Source: Marinobacter sp. SS21
GTDB lineage: Bacteria; Pseudomonadota; Gammaproteobacteria; Pseudomonadales; Oleiphilaceae
Length of the DNA: 64,000 bases
Assembly (NCBI RefSeq): GCF_028369065.1
Contig: NZ_JAQNDA010000007.1
Span: 186,001-250,000, forward strand
Direction: 5' to 3'
The notes beneath the pieces were generated by a model. The model saw only the letters and a list, made by a program, of their open reading frames with translations. It was not told the DNA's origin and made no database searches. The translations under genes were made by a program, and so were the position numbers. Below, one piece after another: positions 1-9,263 of this stretch. Position 1 is the stretch's first letter, and each line of letters starts with the position of its first letter.

Positions 1-1
1 C

Positions 2-208
2 CACAACCGCAATCACCCGGTGGCGGTGCTGTGCAAATCCGACTGCTGGCTGTCCTGGAATGCGGTCAAGCGCCTGGCCGAGGCCGGTTTCCGCAATCTC
101 TACTGGTACAAGGAGGGGGTCGATGGCTGGGCCAATGCCGGCTTGCCGATGCCGCCCGCCACGCCGGTCAGGCCGCGGTTTCATTCCGAATCATCGAGTG
201 ATTTGTGA
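2..208 (+). CDS. PQQ-dependent catabolism-associated CXXCW-motif protein, C-terminal part
   Basis: This is the 3' end of a gene that enters from the left edge; the frame is open from base 2. The visible residues carry a CKSDCW cysteine pair followed by SWNAVKRLAEAGFRNLYWY and EGVDGWANAG. That is the pattern of the small rhodanese-like periplasmic proteins found beside PQQ-dependent alcohol dehydrogenase genes. In this family the cysteine-containing loop takes the place of the rhodanese active site; no defined reaction is known. The stop lies 9 bases before the next start, so it is probably cotranscribed with the response regulator. The name is a family-level recognition from a partial sequence. 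Confidence 0.7.
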   Translation, partial: HNRNHPVAVLCKSDCWLSWNAVKRLAEAGFRNLYWYKEGVDGWANAGLPMPPATPVRPRFHSESSSDL

Positions 209-217
209 GGTAACACC

Positions 218-988
218 ATGCTGACTGATGCCGACAATAGCAGCCCACGTAAAACGGGCTATGATGAGGTTGACGACACGCCTCAAACCAGCCCACAACA
301 GGGAACCGACGCCATGGAATCTGCCTACAAGATTCTCATTGCCGACGACCACCCGCTGTTTCGCGAGGCCATCAGCAATGTGATTGCATCCGGTTTCAGT
401 GGCAGCGAGATTCTGGAAACCGAGGATCTGGATACCGCCCTGGAGCTCACTCGCGAACACGACGACCTGGACCTGATCCTGCTGGACCTCAACATGCCCG
501 GCATGCACGGGCTCAACGGTCTGATCTCGCTGCGCAACGAAGCCCCCACCATTCCGGTGGTGATCGTCTCCGCGGAGGAGGACAAACAGGTGGTGTTGCA
601 GGCGATTACCTACGGTGCCGTCGGCTTTATCACCAAGTCGTCACCCCGCGAACAGATGACCGAGGCGATTACCCAGATCCTCAACGGCAACGTCTACCTG
701 CCCTCCGACATCATTCGCACCAGCAAAGAATCCACTCGCCGCCACCGCCACGAAGACAACCCGATCTCACCGGAACTGCTCAACTCGCTGACCCGGCGCC
801 AACTGCTGGTACTGGAACGCATGGCCAAGGGCGAGTCCAACAAACAGATTGCCTACAACCTCAACATCGCCGAAACCACGGTCAAGGCCCACGTCTCCGC
901 CATCCTGCGCAAACTGGGGGTTCACAACCGGGTCCAGGCCATTCTCTCCGCTGGCGACGTGGATTTCAGCCAGTACCTGAAGCGTTGA
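218..988 (+). CDS. LuxR/NarL-family response regulator, ErdR-like
   Basis: The protein has an N-terminal receiver domain (DDH acidic pocket near residue 43, phospho-acceptor Asp90 in LLDLNMP, conserved Lys140 in GFITK) and a C-terminal LuxR helix-turn-helix (about 191-250, [15 protein letters not shown]...[11 protein letters not shown]). The receiver closely resembles Pseudomonas ErdR, which controls ethanol and acetate oxidation genes. The ATG at 218 has a strong ribosome site (GTGAGG, spacer 7). It adds about 32 residues ahead of [16 protein letters not shown], where the family normally begins; the ATG at 314 is the alternative. The neighbours (a PQQ-associated protein and an ErcS-prime-like kinase) fit control of alcohol oxidation. 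The cognate kinase cannot be told from sequence. Confidence 0.88.
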   Translation: MLTDADNSSPRKTGYDEVDDTPQTSPQQGTDAMESAYKILIADDHPLFREAISNVIASGFSGSEILETEDLDTALELTREHDDLDLILLDLNMPGMHGLNGLISLRNEAPTIPVVIVSAEEDKQVVLQAITYGAVGFITKSSPREQMTEAITQILNGNVYLPSDIIRTSKESTRRHRHEDNPISPELLNSLTRRQLLVLERMAKGESNKQIAYNLNIAETTVKAHVSAILRKLGVHNRVQAILSAGDVDFSQYLKR

Positions 989-1111
989 GGCGCTGCGTTT
1001 CCTCAGGTCGCGCGGTATACCGCCGGCCTGACGTCAGACCTTGGCCCGCGGCGTCAACCAGTCGCCCGCCAGTCAGCTTCCCAGACTTCGCCCTCCCCGC
1101 GGCCTCCCCCT

Positions 1112-3733
1112 TTACAGGGGCGACAGCAGGTGATGGAGCGCGGATCGCAATTTCAGTGGCTTGACCGGCTTGTTCATCAGCAGGTAGCCGCGGTCGCGAA
1201 TATCCTTCTTGAGCTCATTGGTGTAATTGGCGGTGATCATAAGGACCGGCACGATCTGGTGTCGCACCCGGTTAATGGCGGCCACCGCGTCCACGCCGGT
1301 CTCGTCGTTGTCGAGGTGGTAGTCCACCAGGATCAGGTCCACCGGGGCTGACACCAGGTCGACCCGGGCTTGCAGGTCCACCAGCGACACCGCCGTGAGC
1401 ACCCGGCAACCCCAACCCTCCAGCAGGGTCTTCATGCCGTTGCAAATGGTCTGGTCATTGTCGATCACCCAGACCCGGGCGCCCCCCAAGCCATCGGCCG
1501 GCGGCTGGTGGACACTATCGTCCTGGTCCACACGGACTGGCAGTGTTCCCAACGGCACCCTGACGCTGAACACCGAGCCCCGCCCCTCCACCGACTCCAC
1601 GGTGATCTCGTGCCCGAGGATGCGGGCAATCTTGTCCACAATCGCCAAGCCCAACCCCAAACCCTTGTCCGCCTGCCTGCCGACAGGTTGTATCCGTTTG
1701 AACTCCTGAAAGATTTCCGTGAGCTTGTCGTGCGGTACGCCGGGCCCGGTATCCCACACCTGCAACAGCACGTGGTTGCGCTGGCGGCGGCAGCCCAACA
1801 GGATCCGGCCCCGGCCGGTGTAGCGAATGGCGTTGGTGAGGAAGTTGCGCAGGATGCGGGCCAGCAACTGGGAATCGGAACTCACCACCGCCGAGGACGC
1901 CACGAAGTCCAGCTGCAAGCCTTCGGACATCGCCATCTGGCGGAACTCCCGGGCGATGTTGTTGAGCAGGTCGCGCAAATCGAAGGCGGTGACGTCCGGC
2001 TGAATCACCCCGGCATCCAGCTTGGAGATATCCACCAGGGTACCCAGCAGGTTCTCGACATCGTCCAGGGAGTGACTCACCGAGCGCACCAGGCTCTCCG
2101 CTTTCAGCCCGAACGACTGCTCCAGCAGGGCGCTGGTAAACAGGCGCGCGGCATTCAGTGGCTGCAGCAGGTCGTGGCTGACCGCCGCCAGGAACTTGGT
2201 CTTGGACAGGTTAGCCCGTTCCGCCTCCAGCTTGGCGTCCCGCAGCCGCGCCTCCACCGCCGCGCGTTCGCTGATTTCCAGGCGCAGCTTGTTGTTGAGC
2301 CCGGTCAGCGCCGCAGTACGCTCCTTCACCCGTCGCTCCAGGTTGTCGTAGGCCTGCTCCAGGGCCAGGGCGGTACGTCGGCGATCGGTGATGTCGCGAA
2401 TCAGCACGAAGAAGCCGACCACCTCGCCACGGGCGTCCCGGTTGGGCACATAGGAGCGCAGCATGTAATGCAGTGAGCCCTGACGGTCCGCTTCCTCCAG
2501 CTCGAAGTTGACACTTTCCCCGGCCAGCGCCTGGCGTACCTGCGGCATCAGCCGATCGTACAGCGCCGGATCGTGCACCTCCGCCAGCGCCAGCCCCAAC
2601 AGTGACTCGCGGCCGTTGCCGTACCAGGCCTCATACACCTTGTTGCAGAACTGGACGGTGAGGTCGGCGCCGACGTAGGCGATCAACGCGGGCACATGGT
2701 CGGTCACCACCCGAATCCAGCGCTCGCTCTGCTCCAGGGTTTCAGCGTAACGATAGCGTTCGGTAATGTCGGTGTAGGTATTGACGAAGCCGCCGTCGGG
2801 CATCAGGTGGGTCTTGATTTCGATGACGGTGCCGTCGGTTCGGCGGTGCACCTGCTCGACAAACTGCAGCCGGTCGCGGGCGCCGGTGTCCGGATGCAAC
2901 AGCGGCAGATCGGAACCCGCCATCAATTCCATCAGACAGCGCTCGGTGGAAACGTGCCCCGGCGGCAGGCCGGTGAGCCGCAGGAACTGATCGTTCCAGA
3001 TTTCGGGCTTGCCATCGGGGTTGACCAGCACCACCCCTTGGGACAGGTTGTCGACGGTGGCCTGCAGCAAGCGGGATTTATCCGCCAGCGCCTGCTCCCG
3101 GCGGGCGGTCTCGGAGTTCTTGACGTCAGTGATGTCGGAGTACAGCACCACCAAGCCGCCTTCACGGGTGGCGCGCTCGGTCATCTGTACCCAGCGCTGG
3201 TTGGACAGCAGGAACACCGAGCCCTCCGCGTCCGGATCGGTGTGCTCCTCGACGATGAGACCGGAGGTCAATGCCTTGGCGCGCACCTGCTCGATGGTGT
3301 CACCCGGGCGGGCACCGGCGTCGGTATTGCGCCAGTAGCTGTTGAAGCGGCTGTTACTGAGGATCAGCCGATGATCCTGGTCGAACAGCACGAAACCGTC
3401 AGCGATGCTCTCAATGGCATCCACCAGCCGCTGGCGGGTGGTTTCCGCCTCTTCCCGGGCTCGGTTCACCGCCTTGTTGCTCGCCTTCAGCTCTTCCATG
3501 GCCCGGTTCAGCGCCTCGGTCCGCTCCCGCACCTGTTCCGCCAGGATCACCGAATGCTCGAAGGCGGCATAGGGGTCCGGCTTGTGGGCAACGCCCGACT
3601 CCACCCGCTGGATCAGGGCGTCACGAATCTTGCGCAGGCGCTCATTTTCCGCCTCCAGCGTGGCGATGCGCTGATCCTTTGCCGACAACAGCGCAGTCTC
3701 AGCGGGGCTGTGGGACGCATTCAGGCTGGCCAA
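1112..3733 (-). CDS. multi-PAS hybrid sensor histidine kinase, ErcS-prime/NahK-like
   Basis: This 873-aa cytoplasmic hybrid kinase has no membrane segment. It has an N-terminal coiled coil (about 15-105), then three PAS-type modules (about 105-205, 225-325, 335-450). A second coiled coil leads to the dimerisation domain with His520 in AAVSHDLLQPLNAARL. The ATPase domain shows an N-box near 634, DTGPGVP at 661 and GLGLGLAIV at 691. The C-terminal receiver has Asp804 and Lys855. The SHDLLQPLNAARLF H-box is typical of the NahK/ErcS-prime group. The start is a TTG preceded by GGGGG (spacer about 6); the next in-frame Met is near residue 79. It overlaps the 3' end of the FIST gene by 35 bases, so the two are probably translationally coupled. 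Pseudomonas aeruginosa has a FIST gene next to ercS-prime. Confidence 0.85.
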   Translation of the reverse strand: MASLNASHSPAETALLSAKDQRIATLEAENERLRKIRDALIQRVESGVAHKPDPYAAFEHSVILAEQVRERTEALNRAMEELKASNKAVNRAREEAETTRQRLVDAIESIADGFVLFDQDHRLILSNSRFNSYWRNTDAGARPGDTIEQVRAKALTSGLIVEEHTDPDAEGSVFLLSNQRWVQMTERATREGGLVVLYSDITDVKNSETARREQALADKSRLLQATVDNLSQGVVLVNPDGKPEIWNDQFLRLTGLPPGHVSTERCLMELMAGSDLPLLHPDTGARDRLQFVEQVHRRTDGTVIEIKTHLMPDGGFVNTYTDITERYRYAETLEQSERWIRVVTDHVPALIAYVGADLTVQFCNKVYEAWYGNGRESLLGLALAEVHDPALYDRLMPQVRQALAGESVNFELEEADRQGSLHYMLRSYVPNRDARGEVVGFFVLIRDITDRRRTALALEQAYDNLERRVKERTAALTGLNNKLRLEISERAAVEARLRDAKLEAERANLSKTKFLAAVSHDLLQPLNAARLFTSALLEQSFGLKAESLVRSVSHSLDDVENLLGTLVDISKLDAGVIQPDVTAFDLRDLLNNIAREFRQMAMSEGLQLDFVASSAVVSSDSQLLARILRNFLTNAIRYTGRGRILLGCRRQRNHVLLQVWDTGPGVPHDKLTEIFQEFKRIQPVGRQADKGLGLGLAIVDKIARILGHEITVESVEGRGSVFSVRVPLGTLPVRVDQDDSVHQPPADGLGGARVWVIDNDQTICNGMKTLLEGWGCRVLTAVSLVDLQARVDLVSAPVDLILVDYHLDNDETGVDAVAAINRVRHQIVPVLMITANYTNELKKDIRDRGYLLMNKPVKPLKLRSALHHLLSPL

Positions 3734-4979
3734 TGACTACCCCCGTAAAGGTCTGATTGATGTGCATGCCGTCGAACTGTTCGCCGTAGGAATTGAAACC
3801 GATCACCCGGTGTCGCTGCAGGAACTGCGATACCTCCTGGTCGATGCCCGCCAGCTCCGCCTCCAGCCGGCGCAGAAAGCAGTCGCAGCCGATCGTTACC
3901 AGGGGCGGCCCCACCACCGCTTCGGCGGTCTGGAGCTGAACTTCCAGGCTGCGTTGCAGTGATTCCGGTTTCATGGCGGTCATGACAATGCCGGTTTCCA
4001 CCGCGCAATAGAAGGTCAGACTGCGGTCCGGATTGACCCGCTGGACCGAGCGAATGAAATAGTGGCCACCGATGCGCACTGCCATCGGGCGCAGGGCAAA
4101 GGTGCGCCGGTCCAGCTCCTCCACCGTGACGCCGGCAATCCGGGCGTAAGCATCCGCAGCCGGTTCGGCATTGAGTTCGTAGACCGTGCGGCTGTCACTG
4201 TCGGCGGCGGTCACCACCAGCTTGTCATCCCGGGCTGCCATGTGGTGGGTGGAGAAAACCCGAAAATCCAGCGGCGTATTGACCAGCATCACAATCGCGG
4301 CCCGATTGTAGAACCGGCCCTTGTAGTAAACGTGGGTGTTGGTCAGCCGCTCGTCGTCACCGGCGGAGCCGCCAAACTGGGGAATGGTGCCCAGGGCTGC
4401 GTTGAGAGTGGCCAGCACCAGCTCCTCGCGACTGGACAGGCCGTCCAATAGGGTAATCGCGAAGGTGTTGCCTTTTACCGGCGCCAGCTGGGCGTCGCGG
4501 CAGGTCGCCAACAGCTGGTCGATGCAGCGCTGGGCGTCTTCGAGGCTGAATTGTTCCAGCTCCTGGATCAGCGCACAGTCAATGGCAAAGTAGCGACGAT
4601 CGAAGCCGATGGCGGTGATGCAGCCGCGGCCGTAGCCGTCCGGGGTAATTTCACCGGCGGAGGTGCAGCCGCAGACCACTACCTGGGGAAACACCTGCTC
4701 CAACGCTGGCCCCAGACGCACCAGGTCGTATTCCGCGGAGCAGAAGAACAGCACACAGCCGAGGTGATCCTGATGCAGACTCTGGCCCAGCTGCCGCGCG
4801 GCCGTTACCGCGTCCCGCTCATGGGTACTGGCCACTGTCACAGCAGCGGGAGATAGGGCAGGCATCATCGGGGTGGGCTCCGGCTTTAACTGGCTCTCCA
4901 CCGATTTTACGGCACCCCGCGACGACGCCAATTCGACTTCAGTACTTTTTATCGGCGCACCAAATCTATCGTAGGTCAT
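3699..4979 (-). CDS. FIST N-/C-domain sensory protein
   Basis: The 426-aa soluble protein has the FIST layout. The FIST_N half contains CVLFFCSAEYDL, VVVCGCTSAGEITPDGYG and QFGGSAGDDERL. The FIST_C half contains VRIGGHYFIRSVQRV and ends with CDCFLRRLEAE...VIGFNSYGEQF.GMHINQTFTGVVIG. FIST domains are proposed to bind small ligands and to work with signalling proteins. I chose the ATG at 4979 because GGAGG lies 11 bases upstream. An in-frame ATG at 4997 has no ribosome site and would add MEAYQS. The 3' end overlaps the hybrid kinase start, so the FIST protein may be the input partner of that kinase. That pairing is inferred from the overlap. Confidence 0.85.
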   Translation of the reverse strand: MTYDRFGAPIKSTEVELASSRGAVKSVESQLKPEPTPMMPALSPAAVTVASTHERDAVTAARQLGQSLHQDHLGCVLFFCSAEYDLVRLGPALEQVFPQVVVCGCTSAGEITPDGYGRGCITAIGFDRRYFAIDCALIQELEQFSLEDAQRCIDQLLATCRDAQLAPVKGNTFAITLLDGLSSREELVLATLNAALGTIPQFGGSAGDDERLTNTHVYYKGRFYNRAAIVMLVNTPLDFRVFSTHHMAARDDKLVVTAADSDSRTVYELNAEPAADAYARIAGVTVEELDRRTFALRPMAVRIGGHYFIRSVQRVNPDRSLTFYCAVETGIVMTAMKPESLQRSLEVQLQTAEAVVGPPLVTIGCDCFLRRLEAELAGIDQEVSQFLQRHRVIGFNSYGEQFDGMHINQTFTGVVIGQPECVPQPR

Positions 4980-5054
4980 TGATTGATAAGCCTCCATAAT
5001 GAAAGCTGTCTAGGCACGCATGGCCGACTCGGCGGCAAGCCAGCACTTTAGTCG

Positions 5055-5082
5055 CAGACCGGCCCAGGCACGAGCCGGTCTG
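5055..5082. other. perfect 9-bp stem-loop downstream of porin gene
   Basis: CAGACCGGC and its exact complement GCCGGTCTG are separated by 10 bases. It lies between the porin stop and the FIST gene. There is no T-run on either side, so it is not a standard intrinsic terminator. It may stabilise the porin mRNA 3' end. A second GC-rich palindrome (CGCCGG/CCGGCG) sits at 5096-5112. Confidence 0.45.
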
Positions 5083-5128
5083 GATAGGGGCTTTCCGCCG
5101 GTCGCGCCGGCGAGGGTCGCCCGAAAGG

Positions 5129-6235
5129 TTAGAACATCACTACGGCACCCAGCGCGAGGGTGTCCGTCTCGGAGACGGCGGCCCCGGTGCTACGGCTGTT
5201 GTCTTCATACATGTTGTACTCAGCCACCAGCTTGAGGTTGCTGTTAACGTCATGGAAGAAAGCGATGGTGGTGTTTTCGGTTTCCAGGTCCAGAATCTCG
5301 GCATCGGTTTCACCGTAGGACAGCACCAGCTTGTTGGCGCCAAAGGCGTAGGAGCCCTGCACCAGATAGCCGTCCGCATCGTCTTCGGTCAGCGGGCCAT
5401 TGACGATCAATACCGGGTTATCGCCCTCGGAGGTAAAGCCGGAAGCGGTCAGGGTCAGCCCCGCCACAGAGGCACGCAAACCGTAGCCAAGGCCGGTGGT
5501 GGTGACATCGTCGCCGGTGGCCACGGCTTCGGATTTCTGGTGACGGCCATTGACCCAGCCGGTCAAGGCCACACCGCCGAGATCGGCACTGTAGGTTGCT
5601 TCCGCCTCAAAACGCGGCGCAGACTGCTCATCCCCGGCGCCGGTTGCCGTGTTCGCGGGATCCAGCATAGCCAGCGCCAGGTTCAGGCCACCCAGGTCCG
5701 GCGAGCGGTAGGTAATCTGGGCACTGGGTGTCGGGTACGGATAGCCGGTGCGGATGTTACCGAAGGACACGCCACCGGGAGCACCCGGTGAGCCGAAGCC
5801 CAGCAGAATTTCGTCCAGGAAGATGTTGGAGCGGGCGTACAGACCAAAATCCTTACCGATCAACACCTGACCAAAGCCGCCGTCGACCGTGGCGTAGAAC
5901 TGGCGCACGTCAATCGCGGTATCCGTCGGCGAATCCAGGCTGTCATTGATGGTGGTCCAGAACGAAGACCGCCCGCCCAGGGTCAGGTCACCGACTTCCT
6001 TGCTGAAGTTAAAGCCGATGGTGTTGGGCAGGAAGCCCATTTTAACGCGGGAATTCTGGGTGTCCGCCAGCTTGTCATCCCGGTTGACGTAGAAGGCGTT
6101 GAAGTAGCCATCCACGGATACTGAGGTGCCTTCCTTGCTGTAGACTTCCACAGCTGCGTTAGCCGATGCGCTCAAGCCAGCCGCTGCGGCAAGTGCCAAA
6201 GCCAGCCCTGACTTTTTGAAGTTGTTGTTGTTCAT
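5129..6235 (-). CDS. outer-membrane porin (general Gram-negative type)
   Basis: The 368-aa product starts with a clear signal peptide (MNNNNFKKSGLALALAAAAG, cleavage after SANA). Alternating beta-strand sequence follows, with VSVDGYFNAFYVNR near the N terminus and a C-terminal barrel strand ending LALGAVVMF with the terminal Phe used by the BAM machinery. I took the ATG at 6235 because GGGGGA lies just upstream. An upstream in-frame ATG at 6274 would bury the signal peptide. Porins of this kind often sit beside PQQ-alcohol oxidation genes, which would suit uptake of small organic substrates. The substrate is not visible. It is transcribed toward the FIST gene across a 149-base gap. Confidence 0.88.
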   Translation of the reverse strand: MNNNNFKKSGLALALAAAAGLSASANAAVEVYSKEGTSVSVDGYFNAFYVNRDDKLADTQNSRVKMGFLPNTIGFNFSKEVGDLTLGGRSSFWTTINDSLDSPTDTAIDVRQFYATVDGGFGQVLIGKDFGLYARSNIFLDEILLGFGSPGAPGGVSFGNIRTGYPYPTPSAQITYRSPDLGGLNLALAMLDPANTATGAGDEQSAPRFEAEATYSADLGGVALTGWVNGRHQKSEAVATGDDVTTTGLGYGLRASVAGLTLTASGFTSEGDNPVLIVNGPLTEDDADGYLVQGSYAFGANKLVLSYGETDAEILDLETENTTIAFFHDVNSNLKLVAEYNMYEDNSRSTGAAVSETDTLALGAVVMF

Positions 6236-6496
6236 GCTTCCCCCGATTGGTTTTGTCTGGGATACAGGATTCACCGGTTACAGCGGGAGGCAGTCCCCCG
6301 CCCGTGATTCACTGAGGTCCAGGAAGTCCGGGAATCGTCCCCAGACATCCCTGGTTGCCTGGGGTTCATCATCAAGCAGTCCCGGAACGGGGAATATTCG
6401 TCGAGAGGGGTGGTTTTATGGTTATTTAGGAGGCGGGGGAATCAGGACTTTGGAATTACGACCCGAACCGGGCATCGCATCCGGTGCCGGCGGCAA

Positions 6497-6577
<81 letters not shown>

Positions 6578-6592
6578 GGGTGACGCGGCGGG

Positions 6593-8044
6593 CTAGTCCA
6601 GTAAGGCTTCCAGCTCGCTCAGGCAGTCCTGGAGGAAGGCCTCCGGCTCGGCGAGAATGGCCTCGTCCGCCACCACCCCGAATTGCACCTGCCCGGCGTA
6701 GCTGACCACACTGATGCCCAGCCCGATGTTGCCTGCCTGGGGCACCCAGAACATTTGCTGGCGAATTCGACAGCCGGCCAGATAGCGCGGTTCCTGGGTT
6801 CCGGGCACGTTGGACACCACCGCGCTGGCCTTACGGTACATCAGCTCGGCAATGGACTGACGCCAGCTGGCCGGCAACAGGGAGGCGGTTCCCGTCAGTC
6901 CCCAGGAAATTCCCGGCTGCCAGCTTCGTTTCAGCCGACGGGTTTCGTGCTTGACCCGGAAGAGTCGTTCCAGGGAGCTGTCTCCATCCACCGGCAGCGG
7001 CACAAATACCGTGCCGAAATAATTACCCAGCTCCCCCGGCTGCGGCCGAACATCCGCTGGCAACCGTTCGCGGATATTGACCGGAACCGCGGCGTGCAGA
7101 ATGGCGTCGTCGAGGTCGGTGACGCCATCGGACAGCCGTACCCGCACCGCCGAGGCCACACAGCTCAGCAGCACATCGTTGACGGTGCAGCCGGTACGTT
7201 CCGCGGCGCTGCGAAATCGGTCCAGCGCCACCGGTTCGGTCCAGGCACAGCCGCGCCGACCCAGCAACGGCTGTTTGAGGGGGGACGGCGAGTCCTCCGG
7301 CTCCACCAGGAACTGACTAATTTCATTAACCAACCGAGCACCCTGCAAGGCCAGGCGTTCGACCGGATGACGCGGTGCCTTATCCGGATGGACCCCGTCG
7401 CGGGCATCCAGCTCGCCACTGCCGACGGCCTGAAGCCAGCCTCCGGCGGCACGGCGCCAGCGTCCGAGATCGGCCTCCTCCCGCGCGCCATAGATCACCG
7501 GCGCCTGCTGCGGCGACGGCGGGCACACCCGCTCGAACACCCCCAGCAGCGAGAGGCCGTCGGCATAGCAGTGGTGAATTCGCAACAACAGCGCCGCGCC
7601 GCCCTCGGCGTCCGGCACCAACCAGAATTTCCAGCGCGGCCGATAGTCCGGGAGTGGCTCGTTGAGCCGAGCAGAGACCCATTGCCGCAATTCCAGGGCG
7701 GAGAGCCGCCCGTCCACCACACTCAGATGATGACTGAGCTCGAAGGTGGGATCGAGCTCCCACCACCACCCCGGCGCCCGCGCCACCGGCAGGTAGCGGA
7801 ACCGCTCCCAGGCCAGCCAATAGTGCTGTAGAAACTCACGCAGGCGGCTCTCGGTCAGCTCCTCCACCCGCAGCATGACCGTAATGGTCATGGGATTGTC
7901 TGGGCGTTCGAGTGCCAGCCAGGCTGAATCCATTGGCAGTAAGAGATGCGATTCCTCGTGACTCAACGGCTGACGACCCCAGGATAGTGGTAGAGAAAAA
8001 TCAAACAGCCCGGCATTGTGCCAGACAACCTGAGCTGGCTCCAC
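6593..8044 (-). CDS. WS/DGAT-family acyltransferase (wax ester synthase/diacylglycerol acyltransferase type)
   Basis: The 483-aa protein carries the condensing active-site motif HHxxxDG as HHCYADG at residues 157-163. It also has the family landmarks PMDSAWLALERPDNPMTI near residue 37, NDVLLSCVASAVR, ELGNYFG, VVSNVPGTQEP and GLGISVVSYAG. Enzymes of this family move an acyl group from acyl-CoA to a fatty alcohol or diacylglycerol, making storage lipids at the inner membrane. The first codon used is GTG (8044) with a weak AGAG upstream; the N-terminal stretch before PMDSAW is longer than usual, so the true start may be further in. It is divergent from an alpha/beta hydrolase. Which acceptor it uses cannot be told from sequence. 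Confidence 0.88.
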   Translation of the reverse strand: MEPAQVVWHNAGLFDFSLPLSWGRQPLSHEESHLLLPMDSAWLALERPDNPMTITVMLRVEELTESRLREFLQHYWLAWERFRYLPVARAPGWWWELDPTFELSHHLSVVDGRLSALELRQWVSARLNEPLPDYRPRWKFWLVPDAEGGAALLLRIHHCYADGLSLLGVFERVCPPSPQQAPVIYGAREEADLGRWRRAAGGWLQAVGSGELDARDGVHPDKAPRHPVERLALQGARLVNEISQFLVEPEDSPSPLKQPLLGRRGCAWTEPVALDRFRSAAERTGCTVNDVLLSCVASAVRVRLSDGVTDLDDAILHAAVPVNIRERLPADVRPQPGELGNYFGTVFVPLPVDGDSSLERLFRVKHETRRLKRSWQPGISWGLTGTASLLPASWRQSIAELMYRKASAVVSNVPGTQEPRYLAGCRIRQQMFWVPQAGNIGLGISVVSYAGQVQFGVVADEAILAEPEAFLQDCLSELEALLD

Positions 8045-8064
8045 AACGTCTCTGGCATCACGGA

Positions 8065-8095
8065 TTTACAAAAATTTACATCCACCCTCTATACT
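8065..8095 (+). promoter_or_regulatory. possible sigma-70 promoter for the alpha/beta hydrolase gene
   Basis: TTTACA (8065-8070) and TATACT (8090-8095) match -35 and -10 boxes, but the 19-base spacer is longer than ideal. A second TTTACA at 8075 is too close. It lies in the 218-base divergent region between the acyltransferase and hydrolase genes. Confidence 0.3.
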
Positions 8096-8262
8096 CGTAG
8101 GAACGGATACTTAAAGGTATAAGGGAGACTTGATTGGCTCTGGCACAGCAAAACTTTTGTAATCTGCGCCAATACAACAGGTGAGCAGGCAAGATAAAAC
8201 AAGCGCACTTGCTGAAATAAATTCTAATAAAGCGCAGAACAACTGCTGGTGGGAGAACGGTT

Positions 8263-9186
8263 ATGAAAGCGAGCCACGTTCGCAAACTGATCAAACCGAT
8301 TGAAGGCACCTATTCCGAAATGTTTTCCGGCCGGGTCTACCGGGTGGGCAAAGGTGCGGTGTCGGTCCGCAACCACAGCGGCAAGGCGGAGCAAACCGTC
8401 ATTGGTGTCCACGGCTTCCTGGAGAACCACTGCTACTTCACCCAGGCCTATGAGGCGCCCACCACCGAACTGATCCTGCTCACTTGCTGCAACTACCATA
8501 TCCCGGTCAACGGTGTGACCCCGGAAACCCCCGACTGGGAGGTGCCGATCAAGCATCTGGAAGCCACCATCGAGTACGATGCCTGCATCCTGATCCAGGC
8601 GCTGACCAATCTGCCGTCGACCGACAACATCCGAGTCCACGGTCACTCCCGTGGTGGCGCAGTCATTTTGGAGGCCGTCAGGCAGCGCCCGGAACTGTTC
8701 GAAAACGTCGAAGTGGTGCTGGAAGCGCCGGTACTGCCCCAGGGCAGACTGCACGCCCTGGTCACCACCTTGCTGGAACCGGTCAGTCATGGAATGTGGC
8801 CCTGGTTGATTCGCCTGATCGACAGCGCGCCATCTTCGGCCTACGGCCAAACCTTCTTCGGCAAGATGAATCCACGTAAGAAAGTGCTGCTGAGCCGATT
8901 GTTCACCGCCACCAAGGATCACCTGACCCTGGTGCGCAACATCGAGAACATCATGGACTGGATGGAGCGTACCGATACCTCCGTCTACCAGCACGTGCGC
9001 CACGGCACCTTCCTGATTTCACAGGTGGATCGAATCCTCGACCGGGGCGCCATGATCAACAGCGCCCGTCAGAGCCCCACCACCATGCGCATTGTCGAAA
9101 CCAACGCCCCCAGCCACTTCATCACTCTGGACAGTGACGAGTGGGTACCGGGCTTTGAGACTCTGCCGGCGGCCGCCCAGCTCTGA
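8263..9186 (+). CDS. alpha/beta-fold hydrolase, unassigned substrate
   Basis: This 307-aa protein has no signal peptide. The nucleophile elbow is GHSRGG with Ser129. The oxyanion-side segment is VIGVHGFLENHCYF near residue 50. The late GTFLISQVDRILDRG and ETNAPSHFITLDSDEW segments supply plausible acid and histidine positions of the triad. The start at 8263 has GGGAG about 8 bases upstream. It is divergent from the WS/DGAT-type gene, so a lipase or esterase role in storage-lipid turnover is plausible, but that is inferred from position only. A thioesterase or another carboxylester hydrolase is equally possible. Confidence 0.75.
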   Translation: MKASHVRKLIKPIEGTYSEMFSGRVYRVGKGAVSVRNHSGKAEQTVIGVHGFLENHCYFTQAYEAPTTELILLTCCNYHIPVNGVTPETPDWEVPIKHLEATIEYDACILIQALTNLPSTDNIRVHGHSRGGAVILEAVRQRPELFENVEVVLEAPVLPQGRLHALVTTLLEPVSHGMWPWLIRLIDSAPSSAYGQTFFGKMNPRKKVLLSRLFTATKDHLTLVRNIENIMDWMERTDTSVYQHVRHGTFLISQVDRILDRGAMINSARQSPTTMRIVETNAPSHFITLDSDEWVPGFETLPAAAQL

Positions 9187-9263
9187 ATCGGCCTGCATTA
9201 CCCAGCGGACTCCGGTAGACTGGCGACTCCAATCGCCAGCGCCGGAATCCGGCTCGCCCCGAC

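Noticed and set aside
989..1111. Terminator in the gap between the response regulator and the kinase
   Set aside because: The 123-base convergent gap is GC-rich, but no stem with a T-run on either strand was found.
1370..3736. Long plus-strand open frames (368 and 346 aa) opposite the hybrid kinase
   Set aside because: They are antisense to an intact kinase whose domains and motifs are complete. Their His-, Gln- and Gly-rich products are typical of reversed GC-rich coding sequence.
6683..7831. 382-aa plus-strand frame opposite the WS/DGAT gene
   Set aside because: No recognisable motif and low-complexity composition; the minus strand holds the HHxxxDG enzyme across the same bases.
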